Below are positions 47,174 to 58,871 of a DNA stretch of 64,000 nucleotides, one piece after another; position 1 is the first letter of the stretch; each line of letters opens with the position of its first letter. A model generated the notes under the pieces. That model was not told the origin of the DNA. It worked only from the letters and a program-made list of their open reading frames with translations, and made no database searches. The stretch covers positions 372,001-436,000 of the forward strand of contig JADANN010000148.1 of the NCBI GenBank assembly GCA_018806985.1, in the 5' to 3' direction. A program made the translations under genes and the position numbers. Source of the DNA: Angiostrongylus vasorum (Eukaryota; Nematoda; Chromadorea; Rhabditida; Metastrongylidae).

Positions 47174-47552
47174 CCCAACGGTTTACCGCCTCATCGTGGC
47201 TGGAAGGTGTTTCCTAGGTATCCGACTGCGTTGTACAGCTGGGAATTCGTCCTCCCGGCAGGGTCTCCCAAGCTGAGATGGAGCCCGGCTCTTCCATCAG
47301 GGAGCCTAGCTAAGAGTAAACGAATACCATGATCCACTACTGTCCTGGTATCAAAATCGCATGGTGGTAAATCTACCTCTGGTCCACAAGGGCTGCAACT
47401 GCCTGTGGTGGTGAAGACCTGGGCCAGACTTTGGCCAGGCTGACCTCGGAACTCAAGGGAACTACAATGGTTAAACCAGCAAATATCCGAAAAATGGAGA
47501 TTATGCTGGGTTCGCACAATCAGTGAGGACGGGCCATTCAGGTATCAAGTAA
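47174..47552 (+). repeat. Family A interspersed repeat, copy 6
   Basis: Well preserved; ends GTGAGGACGGGCCATTCAGG. The minus strand happens to be open for 108 codons through this copy. Equivalent frames in other copies are shorter or broken. Confidence 0.75.
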
Positions 47553-47559
47553 GTAAGAC

Positions 47560-47775
47560 CTGTCATCACATTTTATCGCGCGGATCCCACAACATTCCCT
47601 ATGAATGTCGTAAAAATGCTGGTCAAGTTGATCCTCTTTGCAATTTTGAGAATAGCACGACTATGGCGCTCACCACGTGGATAGGAGGAAAGCGTTGGGG
47701 GAGAGGGTCGAAATAATGCCTTTGATTCCCTGATCGACGTTATCTCTACCCACTGCGCTATTGCAATGCAATATT
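47560..47775 (-). repeat. tRNA-derived SINE family C
   Basis: The minus-strand A box TAGCGCAGTGG (about 47752-47762) is followed by GTAGAGATAACG. The far end is the reverse of the GTGATGACAGGTC-type tail. Confidence 0.6.
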
Positions 47776-48035
47776 GCTACAGTCATATCGCTTCTTTTAT
47801 ACCCGGATGTAGTTTCTTAGCTGTCGAAATAGTTTAGTCTCCGGAGTATCCGTTCATGAAAGTGACAGTTGACGAGATGCACATTAGAACCGTATCAGAG
47901 ACTCACATTGATGGGCGCTAATATCTCTAGTGCGACGAAATTTTGTTGTAGCAAATGTTCTTTGCATTGTTTTCATAATTCCATGAATTTATGTAAACTC
48001 ATTCTGTAGACCTTCTTCTCACTCATCCCGTTCAC

Positions 48036-49447
48036 ATGACATCTGACGACCCAAAGGACGTGGCCCACGAAGTGGCGTCGCTCCGAAAATTGGCATTCTT
48101 CGGTGAGCCACAGCGGGCTTTCATTTGGGTGTCGAATTATTTGAACAAACGGTTATTCTCTTTTTTCTAAAGGGATCGCTATCTCAACTGTCGCCACACT
48201 GACGGCCATTGTAGCTGTCCCAATGCTCTACAACTACATGCAGCACGTGCAGTCTTACCTTCAGAGCGAAGTATGGCAAACTTGAAAGAACTATACTACT
48301 ACTAATTATATTATGTAAAAAAAATAATAACCATACGTCCACTAATTAAGATTCCCATTTAGGTTGAGTTTTGCCGACATCGCAGTGATGGTCTCTGGGT
48401 TGAGTATGGCCGGGTTAGTTGATAATTATATTATTATATGATAAAGTGCTAGCTAAACTGCAAAATCTCATCTAGCTGGAGCAATCACGTAATCATCACG
48501 CTAACTACCTTTTAGTATTCAAAAAACAGCGGCTTTTATTGTTTCTGATCATGTCAGCCTCCTTTTTTTAAAACGTCACTTGTTTAATTCGAATATTAGT
48601 CGGAGCAAATTTGTTTAAGATAAAGATGTCAGATGGCAAGTACTAATCTGAAACATCCTTTCTTTTTTCAAGTTTGAGCATCTCAATGGTATGGATGGGC
48701 GTACGAGGAGGTCAGTTCAGCACAGAAGCAGCGGCGTTGCGGCAGGAAGGAATAACTACCGTCGCTCAGCGGTTCGTAGAGCATCAAATCGAAAGGGTAA
48801 ATATAAAGAAGAAGGCGCAGCTGCACTCGATGCTGCCGTCAATGGGATTGAACCAATAGAGTGTTGCTCTTGTGCAATTGGATTCGCAGGTCCGCCAGGT
48901 CTTCCTGGACCTGACGGCGAACCAGGACAAGACGGAGAGCCAGGTACTGACGGAGTTCCTGGAAAAGACGCTGATCCAGCTGCTGTCCCTTCTCCCACTG
49001 ACTTTTGTTTTGACTGTCCACCAGCACCGAGTGGTATACCAGGACGTCCCGGACCACCTGGACCACCTGGGATCCCCGGAGAACCTGGACCGATAGGCGC
49101 CCCGTCTCTTCCCGGTCCTCCTGGACCACCTGGAGAGATTGGAGCCATGGGAGAGGATGGGCCACCTGGACTTCCTGGAGTACCTGGTGCTCCAGGTCAG
49201 ACCATAGATGTGGGGAGTCCCTGGGCCATCCGGAGCCCCCGGTCCAGTAGGACCTCCTGGAGAACCTGGAAGACCAGGAGCTCCTGCGATCTCAATACCG
49301 GGACCCCCTGGACCTCCAGGAGAGCCCGGCCGTGCTGGAGAACCTGGAAGACCTGGTGATCCTGGAACACCTGGACTCGCTGGAATTCCTGGTGGTCCAG
49401 GAAGCTGCGACCATTGCCCTCCACCGCGCACTGCTCCCGGATATTAA
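48036..49447 (+). CDS. Cuticle collagen, second of a tandem pair (one-base frame break)
   Basis: Paralogue of the gene at 43768-45592, same strand and same exon plan: 48036-48102, 48173-48270, 48363-48413 and 48673-49447. Exons 1-3 have identical or corrected-identical lengths. The expected protein is about 329 residues. The anchor is nearly identical, the processing site is R-T-R-R at 82-85, and an ECCSCAIG cluster follows. FCFDC and Gly-X-Y blocks come next, then the end [13 protein letters not shown]. The linker between the processing site and the first Cys cluster has diverged most. Exon 4 is one base too long. A G run of four at 49212-49215 in place of three throws the Gly-X-Y pattern out of frame, and it resumes at once in the next frame. 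Loss of function is possible, but a homopolymer error explains it more simply. Confidence 0.9.
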
Positions 49448-49697
49448 ACTGCTGATCCAATCAGAAATGCTCTTATCTGTTTCTATTGCTCTTGAATTTG
49501 CTAGAGAACCTATAATTTTTTATGTCGAAGTATGCACAATGCTAGAGTTCTCTGTAACCTTCGGATAGTGTGGTTGTAGGTCCTAGCACGCTGGGATCGA
49601 TCTCTCATATTGAGGTGTCTTTATAACGAACTTTCATATATGTAATGCAGAGTAAATAGAATTTTCATGTGTTGTAAAATGATGGTGAGTGATTCGC

Positions 49698-49703
49698 AAT
49701 AAA
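49698..49703 (+). terminator. Poly(A) signal AATAAA of the second collagen
   Basis: About 250 bp after the stop, followed by a T-rich stretch. It occupies the same position as the signal of the first gene. Confidence 0.7.
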
Positions 49704-49709
49704 TTTTTT

Positions 49710-51630
49710 TTCACGTCATCTGAATGTGCACATTGATGCAAACGTTTTTTATTAGTCTCACAAATTATTTTCTCAAGAGTTTAAGCCCGTGCAAAATTTG
49801 TTGAATTGTCAGTAATTCAGAAATCTAGACATGAAGTCTCAAAATATCTATGAATGTTAGACTATTGTTTGTACATGCAACTCCTAATCGATCACCTTGC
49901 CATAAAGGAATGCTCATCACCATGTTTTTATGAATGTGTTGTATTTTCCACAGATTTCTGTTCAACGTCCGAATCAATGAAGGGAGAATTTGAAAGACTT
50001 GTACCAGATACTGAGCAATCTAAAAATAACTAATTCTGGCGTAATGACTTACTACCAGAAGAATTCGAAAACGCACACAAAGCTTAGAATAAAAATACAG
50101 GGATTAGAAACATATAATTATTATTAGAAGTACAAAAAAGATATCTATGTGGTGTAGCGGAAATGAAGAAGTGGATATTACGTAAGCAGTATGTTCATTG
50201 TTTCAGTTTCTCCATGATCGGTTTAGAAATCAACCATGAGCCCAAAGGTTAAGGGCGGAGCTTGTACACAAATGGCTTAGCGTGATGATGTCAAGCAGAC
50301 GATGCATTATTACTGAAGTTCGTTATTTCACTTTCGCTCAGTGTAACGTAAACTCAAGTTTTAGAACACACCACAGTGGAACCGAATAGGTTTTCTATTA
50401 GAGGCATGTGTTACTCAATAGGTTCCACGATGTCGTAATGAGAAAAAAATCGCCTCTTACTTCATTTTCGTTAGGATTCGATTCATATATCACCCTGAAT
50501 TTATCCTAGGGGTCTTATAATGACATAGCAACGTACCAGTGAAAATTAGTTGCTTAAAAATTTGTTTTCTAAAATAAATAATATCGGAATCAGATGTGAT
50601 GTTTGTACAAACTCAAATCTGTTAAAACAACGCTTCTAAAAATTGAATTTATTCGTCTCAGGTTTGGTTTGCTTATCTTACGGCTGAAAAGCTCTTTTAC
50701 TATTCAGTTTAATATCTTAAGCGTTCCCTTTGTCTCTCCTATGAATCAGGAATCTTCTGACGGCGTGAAGCATGTGGAAGTGGAAGTCGAAAGTGGTTAG
50801 GAACAAAAAACGCGTTAGAAGCGAATTCCTACAATCATTTGGCTTAAACTGCTCCTTCATAGCTTCAACTTTTTCAAATTAACAAACGAAAACTTTAAGT
50901 CAAGAAAAAAATACCAATTTCACCACGAAAAAATTTTTCAGACTGTCTTTAAAGCGACGTTATTCTCCATGTTTGAAAACCCATTTTACATGTTTAACTA
51001 AGGTTCTCCTCCAATGAATAGTCTTTATTCAATCACTCGTATGTCGTAAAGCAGAGAACTACGACCAACATACCAAAAAACCTAAATAGGATGCAGTAAT
51101 TAATACCTCCTTGCTAACTAATAGAGAACAAGTGTTCCAAAGTGAAACTGAAAAATATGTGAAAAAGCTTTGAAAGAAGAAGCTTGATCTTTGTTGAGTT
51201 CGTCATGTGCACTCTGCCAGTTTTTGCGAGAATCCATTGTGTCATAAATGAAGGGCAAGAACAACTTATGTGTTCAATTGCAACAATGCCGGTTACACTT
51301 ACCAAATGAATCGTAATGCTACATTCGTGAGAATCATTGCCAAAGGTGAAAGCACTAGACATTTGCTGAATAGTACGGCGGCATCATACTGTTCGTCAAA
51401 TGTTATCTCGAGCAATATTCTACACAGTTTTTAAGCTTTGATTACATCAAATAAGTCGTCCCTATAGAGATTCAGTGGTGATGCGTCGTTCTGAAGTTTA
51501 TTCACAAATTAAAGTCCGAAAATAAGTTCTCCTTCAAGAATGATGTTTTTTAAGGCCCCAATTTCATCTACTATATGCGACATAAAATGCAGTGGGATAG
51601 ATTTGTCTTTCAGAGCTGTGAAAATGGTAG
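49710..51630. other. No gene recognised
   Basis: AT-rich, with only short motif-free frames. The duplication block ends near its left edge. Confidence 0.5.
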
Positions 51631-51635
51631 ACTAT

Positions 51636-51992
51636 CAAAATAATGCTAAAATATGCGCAAAACTCGAAAGTTCACAGTCTGTCCAAATCACGACCGAGGC
51701 CTAGCTTTGCCTTTTTCTTAGCCAGTTTCTTAGAGATTTTCAATGCCAGTTTATGTTTTCCAGGCCATTCCCTCGTTGATGGGGTGATTGATAATAACAC
51801 CGCTATGGGAAGAAGATGGCAGAGAGAGTGAGAAAGAGAGAGAGAGAAAGGCAAAACAAGGACTTCGGTTGGTGTGGTGCACAGCTCGTGAGCTCCAGAA
51901 AGGGTTAATCTCAAGTTCGAATCCTTCATGAGGTTCCGAGTTGTGCGCATATCTCAGCATCATTGTGGTTGTATTTCACATAATACCCTGTT
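51636..51992. repeat. Family F inverted-repeat element, reference copy
   Basis: The left arm (51641-51670, TAATGCTAAAATATGCGCAA) is inverted at 51934-51968 (GTGCGCATATCTCAGCATCA). Inside are TTTTCTTAGCCAG and TTTTCAATGCCAG, a GA-rich run (51819-51850) and a perfect B-box-like GTTCGAATCC at 51915-51924. It combines inverted ends with a possible pol III box. Confidence 0.7.
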
Positions 51993-52089
51993 ATGAAAAA
52001 ATAGCAGGTAGTAAATAAAAGTTAAACACAGTAGAATATAAATCCCACATCCGGCTTTCTATTAACCTCGGCATTGATCAAGTAATTCT

Positions 52090-52195
52090 TCGTATTCTTG
52101 TCGAGCAAACACGAGGTGTTATTTTTTTATTCTTTATTCACGAATAAGCTGACGTTTCGGCGGATTTCGCCTTCCTCAGAGCTTGGAAAGGTCAA
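52090..52195 (-). mobile_element. PLE extreme 3' end fragment
   Basis: GAGCAAACACGAGGTGTTA at 52103-52121, then a T-rich stretch and a hammerhead-like motif, in the same spacing as at 27.55-27.63 kb. No coding part remains. Confidence 0.6.
52146..52185 (-). ncRNA. Minimal hammerhead ribozyme motif in PLE fragment
   Basis: AAGCT, CTGAGGA, stem II GGCG/CGCC, GAAA, CGTC, AGCTT. Position N of CUGANGA is G here, A in the other PLE copies and U in family E, while all other core positions hold. Confidence 0.65.
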
Positions 52196-52199
52196 GTTG

Positions 52200-52780
52200 A
52201 CAGCAATAGTAGAATATCGTTATTCTGTAACATACATATAAATGTAGCAACAAATCACTCTTGCAATGGCACTAAAAGAAGCTGGTGACTGTGTTGTTCC
52301 ATAAGGGCTATACACTCTCGTAGCCATTGAGAACTAAAACGGATATGGGAGTCCGTTATAAGCAGTTTGGAACGGAAGAATAAGTAGTAATGACACCTAC
52401 AGCAGTAGTCTTAACCATAACATTGTAAGAATGTCATGAACGTACGTTAAATATAATACACAGCTAAAAAACAAAACTGTCCGTGCAACAATCATACCCA
52501 GCCCATTTGAGACAGTATGCATTGATTTAAATGCATATGTCAGCTCTTGGAGTACGTAAATTGATTGCAATAGTTTTTTTCGTTAGTTTCTTTTCTTGCA
52601 TAAACCTATAACTGCGACACCGTCTGTTTTAAGCCGCCTACAATATAAAATTTGCGAAACAAAAGCGGTGTTCGCGAAGAGCTTCCGCATTTCCATAAAT
52701 TGTCTGGAGTGCTGGCTTAGTGTACAGTCAGAGTTGCACAACACTTAGGGGGTATAGAGGTAATGAAACCCTCACTCAAT
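52200..52780. other. No gene recognised
   Basis: No supported feature. Confidence 0.45.
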
Positions 52781-52784
52781 AGAA

Positions 52785-53170
52785 TAGACAAGGTATAAAG
52801 CATTCGGAGCCAAAGAGTTTCTGGAGGGACATGCTACACAAAAAAGTTTTAAAAAATCTCCATCGTTTCCATTGAGGCATCGTTCTTTGGGCCGAACTTC
52901 CCAAGATAAGGTGGGCCGGATATGTCGCGCGTATGAACCAGAACCGATGGACAAGAGTCGTTAGTGACTGGATTCCTTGGGATGTCAAATGTACTGCAGA
53001 AAGACCACCGACTCGATCGTCAGAGTTCTTCGCGAAAACCCAAGAAGAAAGATGTGATGCTTAACAAGTTCCTAGAGGGAGCAGAAGCCACTGGGCTACT
53101 CTTGCACACAACGCACTCGACGTTCAACGAGAAGACAGATGATATATGCATTCGACTTCACTCGTAGCAA
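52785..53170 (+). pseudogene. RTE-type retrotransposon, C-terminal remnant
   Basis: Plus-strand pieces match the conserved tail of RTE reverse transcriptases: KVGRICRAYEPEPMDK is out of frame with VVSDWIPWDVKCTAERPPTR (about 52956-53015), followed by FFAKTQEERCDA. NKFLEGAEATGLLLHTTHST comes from a third frame (53063-53122) and resembles the tail at 60.7 kb. It has several frame changes and no upstream catalytic domain. Confidence 0.65.
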
Positions 53171-53174
53171 CGTA

Positions 53175-55990
53175 GTGCTAAATGAATTCCATGCACAGTT
53201 GGGCTATATAAGCATTTTGTGGAACTGACCCAGTAAGGAATTCAGACTTTTTTTCTAAGCAAAAAGTAGAAAAGTTTTTCGCCGTTTCCATTGAAAGGGC
53301 GCAGTATCGGAAACTTTATTTCTCGACGAGATGATGTATCTCCTCCTACTTTGAGATTCCCTTTGCACAGTGTGTCAAATTCACGATATCAGAACATTCA
53401 TCGCGATCGCACATTATGACGGTAGAGAAAAATCTCGCAAAAACTCTGCATTGGTTCCGAAATTTTGAGGATTATTTCCTTGCTCCATTCATGAGTATAG
53501 CTTACTGCTGAACACAATGTCTCAAACTAACGAAGAGCCATATGTATAATAGCAGAATAATCTGCTTAGGTGCAGGCCCTCCCCTCTCTTCGCTTGATTA
53601 TCCATCGTCTTCTACCTCGACGTCAATCATTTGGAGTAAGTAATCTATATAGTTATTCTGTAACAACATAATCTTCAACAAAACACCTTTTTTATAAGTT
53701 TTTTTTGTTGGATTCCCCAATGCTAGATTAACAGTAGTCGGCGAACGTGAGACCAGATTCAAGAAAAATTGCAAAAAGAAATCGTAATGGGGATGAAAGG
53801 AGTCTTACTGGACTCTTGTTCACAGTACGTTTCTTCTTCGGAAACCGATTTCTGCGAAGGAAAATTCGCCGCAGCACAGCGCAGACAGTTCCCACCCTCA
53901 CAAATAGAAAACGAGGTCTTTTTGAAAACTTCGTGGTGCCATCATTCTGTAATTGATCGGACCACAGCCTTCTTTGTGGACGGATTTGATTCCATCATGA
54001 CCTAGAAAACAACTTTTCTCATCGTTCAATGAAACGGAAAGTCGTAAATGATGAGATTGTTCCCATATGAAAGCCAATTCAAGGATGATCTGACCGAGAA
54101 CTACAAGCTGCTTCTCGAAGGACTTAACAGCTTTTGAAAAACAGGCCCTATTTCCTTGAACCCGAAATTCCTATCTCGTTTCCATCATCACTAAGGAGTT
54201 TTTCAAAAAGAAAAAGGAAAACTGAAGTTTCATCGTGCTACGAAACGCTGATTGTAAATGCCAGCTGCAACAGGTTTTCAGATGAGGAATTACATCGATA
54301 TAAGCAGAAAAAAAGTATCGGAAGTAATTCAAAATATAAATCAGACCGTATGAGCAAGGTTAACACTACTGCTATCTTCTGTCTTGCACAAGTCATAATG
54401 GGAAGTTCTACACCAGTCTTCTTTCGCAAGAAATTCTATAAAAAATCTTACCGTTCCAAAATCATAGCCTTGAATTTTCAAACCCTAAATGGAGAAAAAC
54501 CAAGTGGGATTCACCGCTCCCAGGTTTGAGAAACGATAAGACGCATGTAGACAAGCACAGCTCCAAGAACAAATAATACTACAGCCAACAACCGTAGAGC
54601 TGGCAGCCACACACTACACATACTTTTCGTAAGCGGTATGAAATCTTAATTTTAAAAGAAAAAAATTTCAGATTAGTGGTGGATGTCGTGCACGATATCC
54701 TTGATCAAGAAGGATGGCCGAGGTGTCTTTCGTAACATTCTTCGTAACAACATCAGGATTAAGTTCTTAGGTGTGCTCTGCAATTTCTTTAATAAGACAT
54801 TGTGCATATCAAGGGTTTCGGATGAGAAACAACTAAAGAAGCAAGAGGGATACAGGTAGAAAAATTTTGTTGCATCTATAACGTCCCATGCATTGTCCCC
54901 TGACCACATAACCCAGTGGGAAATACCACTCTTTCTCCGCTCTAACCTAGCTCGCCTACGAAAAAATGTCCCAGAGCGTTGAAGTGGATGCGATCCCTAT
55001 CAGCACTAGTCAATCAAGAAGCAGAACCGTCCTACATAGAAACTCTCACAAATGCCTGTCAAATTGGTTTTATCTTCAGGATGCCGTCATTGCCGTCATT
55101 GTCCCAAGGAAGTTAGTGAGGTAGAGACGGTGCTCAAAGAGTCCATCGAAGCGCTAAGAAGAATAGGACTTCACACCGTTAGATGCACACCTTTGAGTGA
55201 GTGTTCAAAAAACATGAGAAACAGCATGAAATTGGTGTTACCTAGAAGAAAAAGAATAAAGTATGCTGCATTCCGAACCCTTAGAGAATCACGCCGAAAC
55301 TAACCAATCCGCATATCTGAGCATAACTTTATAATCAATAGCCTTTCGATCGCTCTCTTATGCAGTAGAGATTAAGTTGAAAATTCTGCACGACGCGTAT
55401 AGACCACTTGATTAATACCTTTTAAAACATACCTAGCACACTCGTTATCTGATTAGAATGCGTAGTTTAGCCCTTTGAACTTATACCATCTTCGTAAGTC
55501 AAAAAAACGACTCATTTCCGTTTGCAGTGATAGCAACATGGAGTCCAGAGAACACCGCCTTCCGATTTTAAGGATTTATGCTAATAATGCTAACTATTAA
55601 AGACACTATAGACCCTACCTTGTATTGTAACTTTGTCATTATCTCCACCTCCTCGTTTAAACGTATGTTATATACTTCATTTGCTAAGCTCTTAACCTAT
55701 ACAAGCAATATTGCTTACTATCACGTATTGTATTACTGGTAGTAAAATTACTCCTCTAATAACTACTGTTGTTAAAGTTGTTCTCACCTTCTGTATTGGG
55801 AAATAGCTTGCGAAAGTTGTCCTCTAATGGATGCATGCCAATTTCGCAATGTGCTGGCAATATGTCGTCCAGCCTAGGGTAAGAGCTGCCACCAATCTGT
55901 ATCTTATACCTCTAGTATCTCATTGATGACCATCTTGATGGCCGAAAAAGGCATAATTTTAACCTTTCATTTTCTGCCTACTATAAATTT
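53175..55990. other. No gene recognised
   Basis: Contains frames of 78-131 codons (53769-54005, 54134-54529, 55052-55303). None shows a domain, signal peptide or splice context that I can support. No repeat family was assigned. Confidence 0.4.
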
Positions 55991-55994
55991 TCAC

Positions 55995-56165
55995 GGCAGG
56001 CTGTGATGTAAATTACAATCACAACGGTGCTGTGATATCCGCAAAAATTTGGATCCCGGGCCAGATCGAACCACGATTTCCTAGGAGAGAGTAAACGAGT
56101 GGTTCGATTTGGCCAGGAGTCCAAGTTTTGCGAACTTCTCAGCATCGTTGTGGTTCAAAAGACGT
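55995..56165. repeat. Family F inverted-repeat element, short copy
   Basis: Left ATCACAACGGTGCTGTGATA at 56019-56038 against right CTTCTCAGCATCGTTGTGGT at 56134-56153. Internal words GATCGAACCACG and CGTGG-like TGGTTCGATTTGG form a second, inner inverted pair. Confidence 0.55.
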
Positions 56166-56229
56166 AGTCCACTGCAATGCAGTCAGCCAAAGACCATTTC
56201 GATCGCACTGAAAAACAAAATAGCCTCTC

Positions 56230-57400
56230 CGCCCACTCAACGCTTTCTATGAGTATTCCACGAGGAGACCAAGCGCATGGAGTTCACGTGGACGAGCAGT
56301 GCGGGTCCACCCGTTTCTCCAATATATTCTTCCCCGCATGCTTTACAAGCGGTTAGATAAATGGTGTCCGAATGTCCAAGATTCAGCAATTCTGCTGTTA
56401 GGGTACATTGTCTAATTCTGCAAGTACATAGTCGGTCATATTTCGAGCTAGACGGCATCTTAGAGTGCTCGGTGGTATTTCGATCACGGATGCCAAATTC
56501 TCCAGACCAAGCCTTTCTAAACAGTGTTTTTATAACTGTAATTATTTCTTTGGAAATGAAGGACAGGATAAACGGGACTTGTTCTCGATAGAAATATCTA
56601 GCTTTCGGAGGTGTGTTTTTGCCTCTGCACTTATCTCGAAAAGGTACAATTTCGCAGCCATTCGAAATGCCTACTTGATACGTCATTTTCAGTGATTCTT
56701 CCTTTTGTTCTTTTTCTTGTGCACACACTAGTGACTCTTTAAAAAAAATGTTTTTCACAAGTTTCCTAGTTGTGTGTGGGTGAGAGTAGGATTAATTAAC
56801 TATTATGTTCTTGTCACTTGGCTTTCTGTACCACTTGGTGATGTAGCGACTTCTGGCTAGGATAAATTGAACATTCAGAAACGGCAGCCAGTTTTCTCTG
56901 TTTCTCTTGGGTGAATTTTATGTACTCCGAAACTCCGACTGCTCACTAAGCCAAAATGTTTTTTTCACCGCTCCTGTGTGGAGCAGATGGAAAAACAATC
57001 ATCCATATATCTACAGTAGAGTAATGATCGGAAACGGAGCACGAGGGCTCCAACTTTAGGTAAGAACGCAATGACAAGGCTTGCTACTCCAACCCCTCTC
57101 ACTTGTGCGAAATGCGTCGTAGTCCATCTAATGATTGAGCAGTTCAGACACTCCTTTAAGGGAACTATGAGGTGCTAAATCGAGAAGCCATACATGTTTA
57201 CTACTCCTTTGTGTTCCATTGGGAGTTCGAACATGGCTTGCGTAGCGGAGTCATTCGACAAATTTATATAATGGGAGGCAACCTCGGAAAACTTCACCAG
57301 GTACGCGCGTTACGTAAAAGATAAAGGAGCATTTGGGTATTTACAAGATTGATTGGAATACGTTCCAACAACTAGGTGAGTGTTAGGGCTAAAAACCTTA
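56230..57400 (-). mobile_element. Penelope-like element with RT YMDD and GIY-YIG, decayed
   Basis: On the minus strand from about 57260, broken frames give LKECLNCSIIRW and then SLLYCRYMDDCFSICSTQ, whose YMDD (codons at 56998-57009) is the reverse transcriptase palm motif with both catalytic Asp. LPFLNVQF and KWYRKPSDKNIIV follow. A 173-codon open frame (56758-56237) then carries MTYQVGISNGCE, VPFILSFISKEIITVIKTLF, SSKYDRLC and the GIY-YIG nuclease core DTIYLTACKACGEEYIGETG. In PLEs the reverse transcriptase copies RNA primed at the nick made by the GIY-YIG domain. Stops and frameshifts disable this copy. It ends at about 56230 beside a family F element, so any hammerhead-bearing 3' tail is lost. 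Confidence 0.8.
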
Positions 57401-57404
57401 TTGT

Positions 57405-58860
57405 TCCATCAGTTGGCACGTCTATACAGCTAATGATAGGTCTAACCTTGAATAAATAGATGGATAGACGCATGATCATCAATAGATACTAACTTATGAC
57501 TATTGATAAGTAAGCTAAAGATGACACATACTAGTAGTTTAGCTCTCTCTTAGTTGGTTCTCTCCTACGTTGTGTATTCTTCGGACTCTCAAATCTGGAT
57601 TACCACCTTTTCCATCATGTCTTCTACTTCTTTCATAGAAAATGACGTCTTAAAGACAAAGTTGCTGTTAAAAAATGCTTCCAAAAAATTTTTTGTTCTA
57701 ATAAACCGTACTCTGTCTCATAAGGCTAAGATGGAAGAGCATTTCAAACACCAAAGCCTTGAAGGGATCTATTGAGCTCCTCCTGCAAACGCACGAAACA
57801 TAAGGAGAATACAATCATTAACTCTCCAATAACACATTTAAATTATGAATCATATTTAAAGCTAGGAATAAACTAATGGGAAATCCATATCAGATCATGC
57901 AGAAACTCTTAAGATCTCAGAACCTTCTCCACAACACCACACTTCTGAGAAGCTAAAAACCCAAATGGATTATTAGTTATCTAATGGTCATAGTGTTATT
58001 CATTCGTCGAATCGAACTTCTTTCTACGTTTTCTGTCTTGCAGAAGACGGCGCCGGTCCGATATGGGGCAACCGATGAGGAACGACGCGGAAAGAAAAAC
58101 AAAAAAGGGACACTAATCCCAAAGCGTATAAAAGACCGAATCCACCACATGGAGCTGAGAGTGCGCTTATTTCTATATCCATCTTTGCTTGCGACGCAGA
58201 ATCGATGCAGTACTCAATAGCATCTTTATTGATAAGTTTCTTGAACAGTCCTGAAATTCACTGAACATGAAATTGTTACGAAACTTTATTTACTGCCGTT
58301 ACTGTACAGGCTCCAGCGTCTTCGTTAGAGCTGTGATAATTATAAGCGAGAACTAACTAACTAACTCGTTCTCTGTGTTGTATGAGTTTTCATAGCCGAA
58401 TCAAGAGGAGTCGACATAGTTGGAAACTAGAACTGATCCACGCATTAGTTAAAACAGCGCATAAAAAAAGCCATGCATTGAAAATCCATGCACTTTTTCG
58501 TAGTACCAAGCAAGACAACGGTTCTGATACAAACTGAAGAAATCAATTCGGTTCTCCAAAAATCAAAATTCAGTTGATAGCAATGTTACTAACCTTCCTT
58601 TTTTCTAATTATAACATTATATTTGTTTATTGGAATGCCGAATTCGTTGTGAAAGCTTTTTAGGCCACTTCTTCCTACTAAGAACGCACCTCAGTTTCAC
58701 CGGCTAATGTTGAATTATTGTTGCTCCAAATGTTATAAGTTCTTTCCTGAAGCAATGCAGTTATTTCATCGCACTTCTCCAAATGATTCAGATCTATTAA
58801 TTCACAATTTCTGCTAATGTAATTGGCTTGTAGTTCGATCATAACTATCACTTTCACAGT
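57405..58860. other. No gene recognised
   Basis: Upstream region of the third collagen and flanking AT-rich sequence. A TATA-like signal was not convincing. The sequence just before the start (TTTCACAGTATTTTCAG at 58853-58867) looks like a splice acceptor and may be a spliced-leader addition site. Confidence 0.45.
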
Positions 58861-58871
58861 ATTTTCAGTGG

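Larger units (their letters stand above)
46286..48035 (+). promoter_or_regulatory. Duplicated upstream region of the second collagen gene
   Basis: Counterpart of 42405-43767. The conserved block sits at about 47000-47060 (TGTTGACTCCGCCC, AGGTACTACCTATTTAAACG). Unlike the first copy it is split by later insertions: a family F fragment (about 46740-46860), a family A repeat (47174-47552) and a SINE (47560-47775). Confidence 0.4.

Noticed and set aside
47191..47517. 108-codon minus frame
   Set aside because: It lies inside family A copy 6; the same frame is broken or shorter in the other five copies.
48784..49431. Long minus-strand frames opposite the collagens, rich in Gly-Pro
   Set aside because: Gly-X-Y codons such as GGACCACCT give Gly- and Pro-rich readings on the opposite strand as well. 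These frames (also at 45288-45656, 48756-49148, 59192-59788) are shadows of the collagen exons.
54134..54529. 131-codon plus frame, and neighbours at 53747-54005
   Set aside because: Lysine- and serine-rich low-information reading without motif or splice context.
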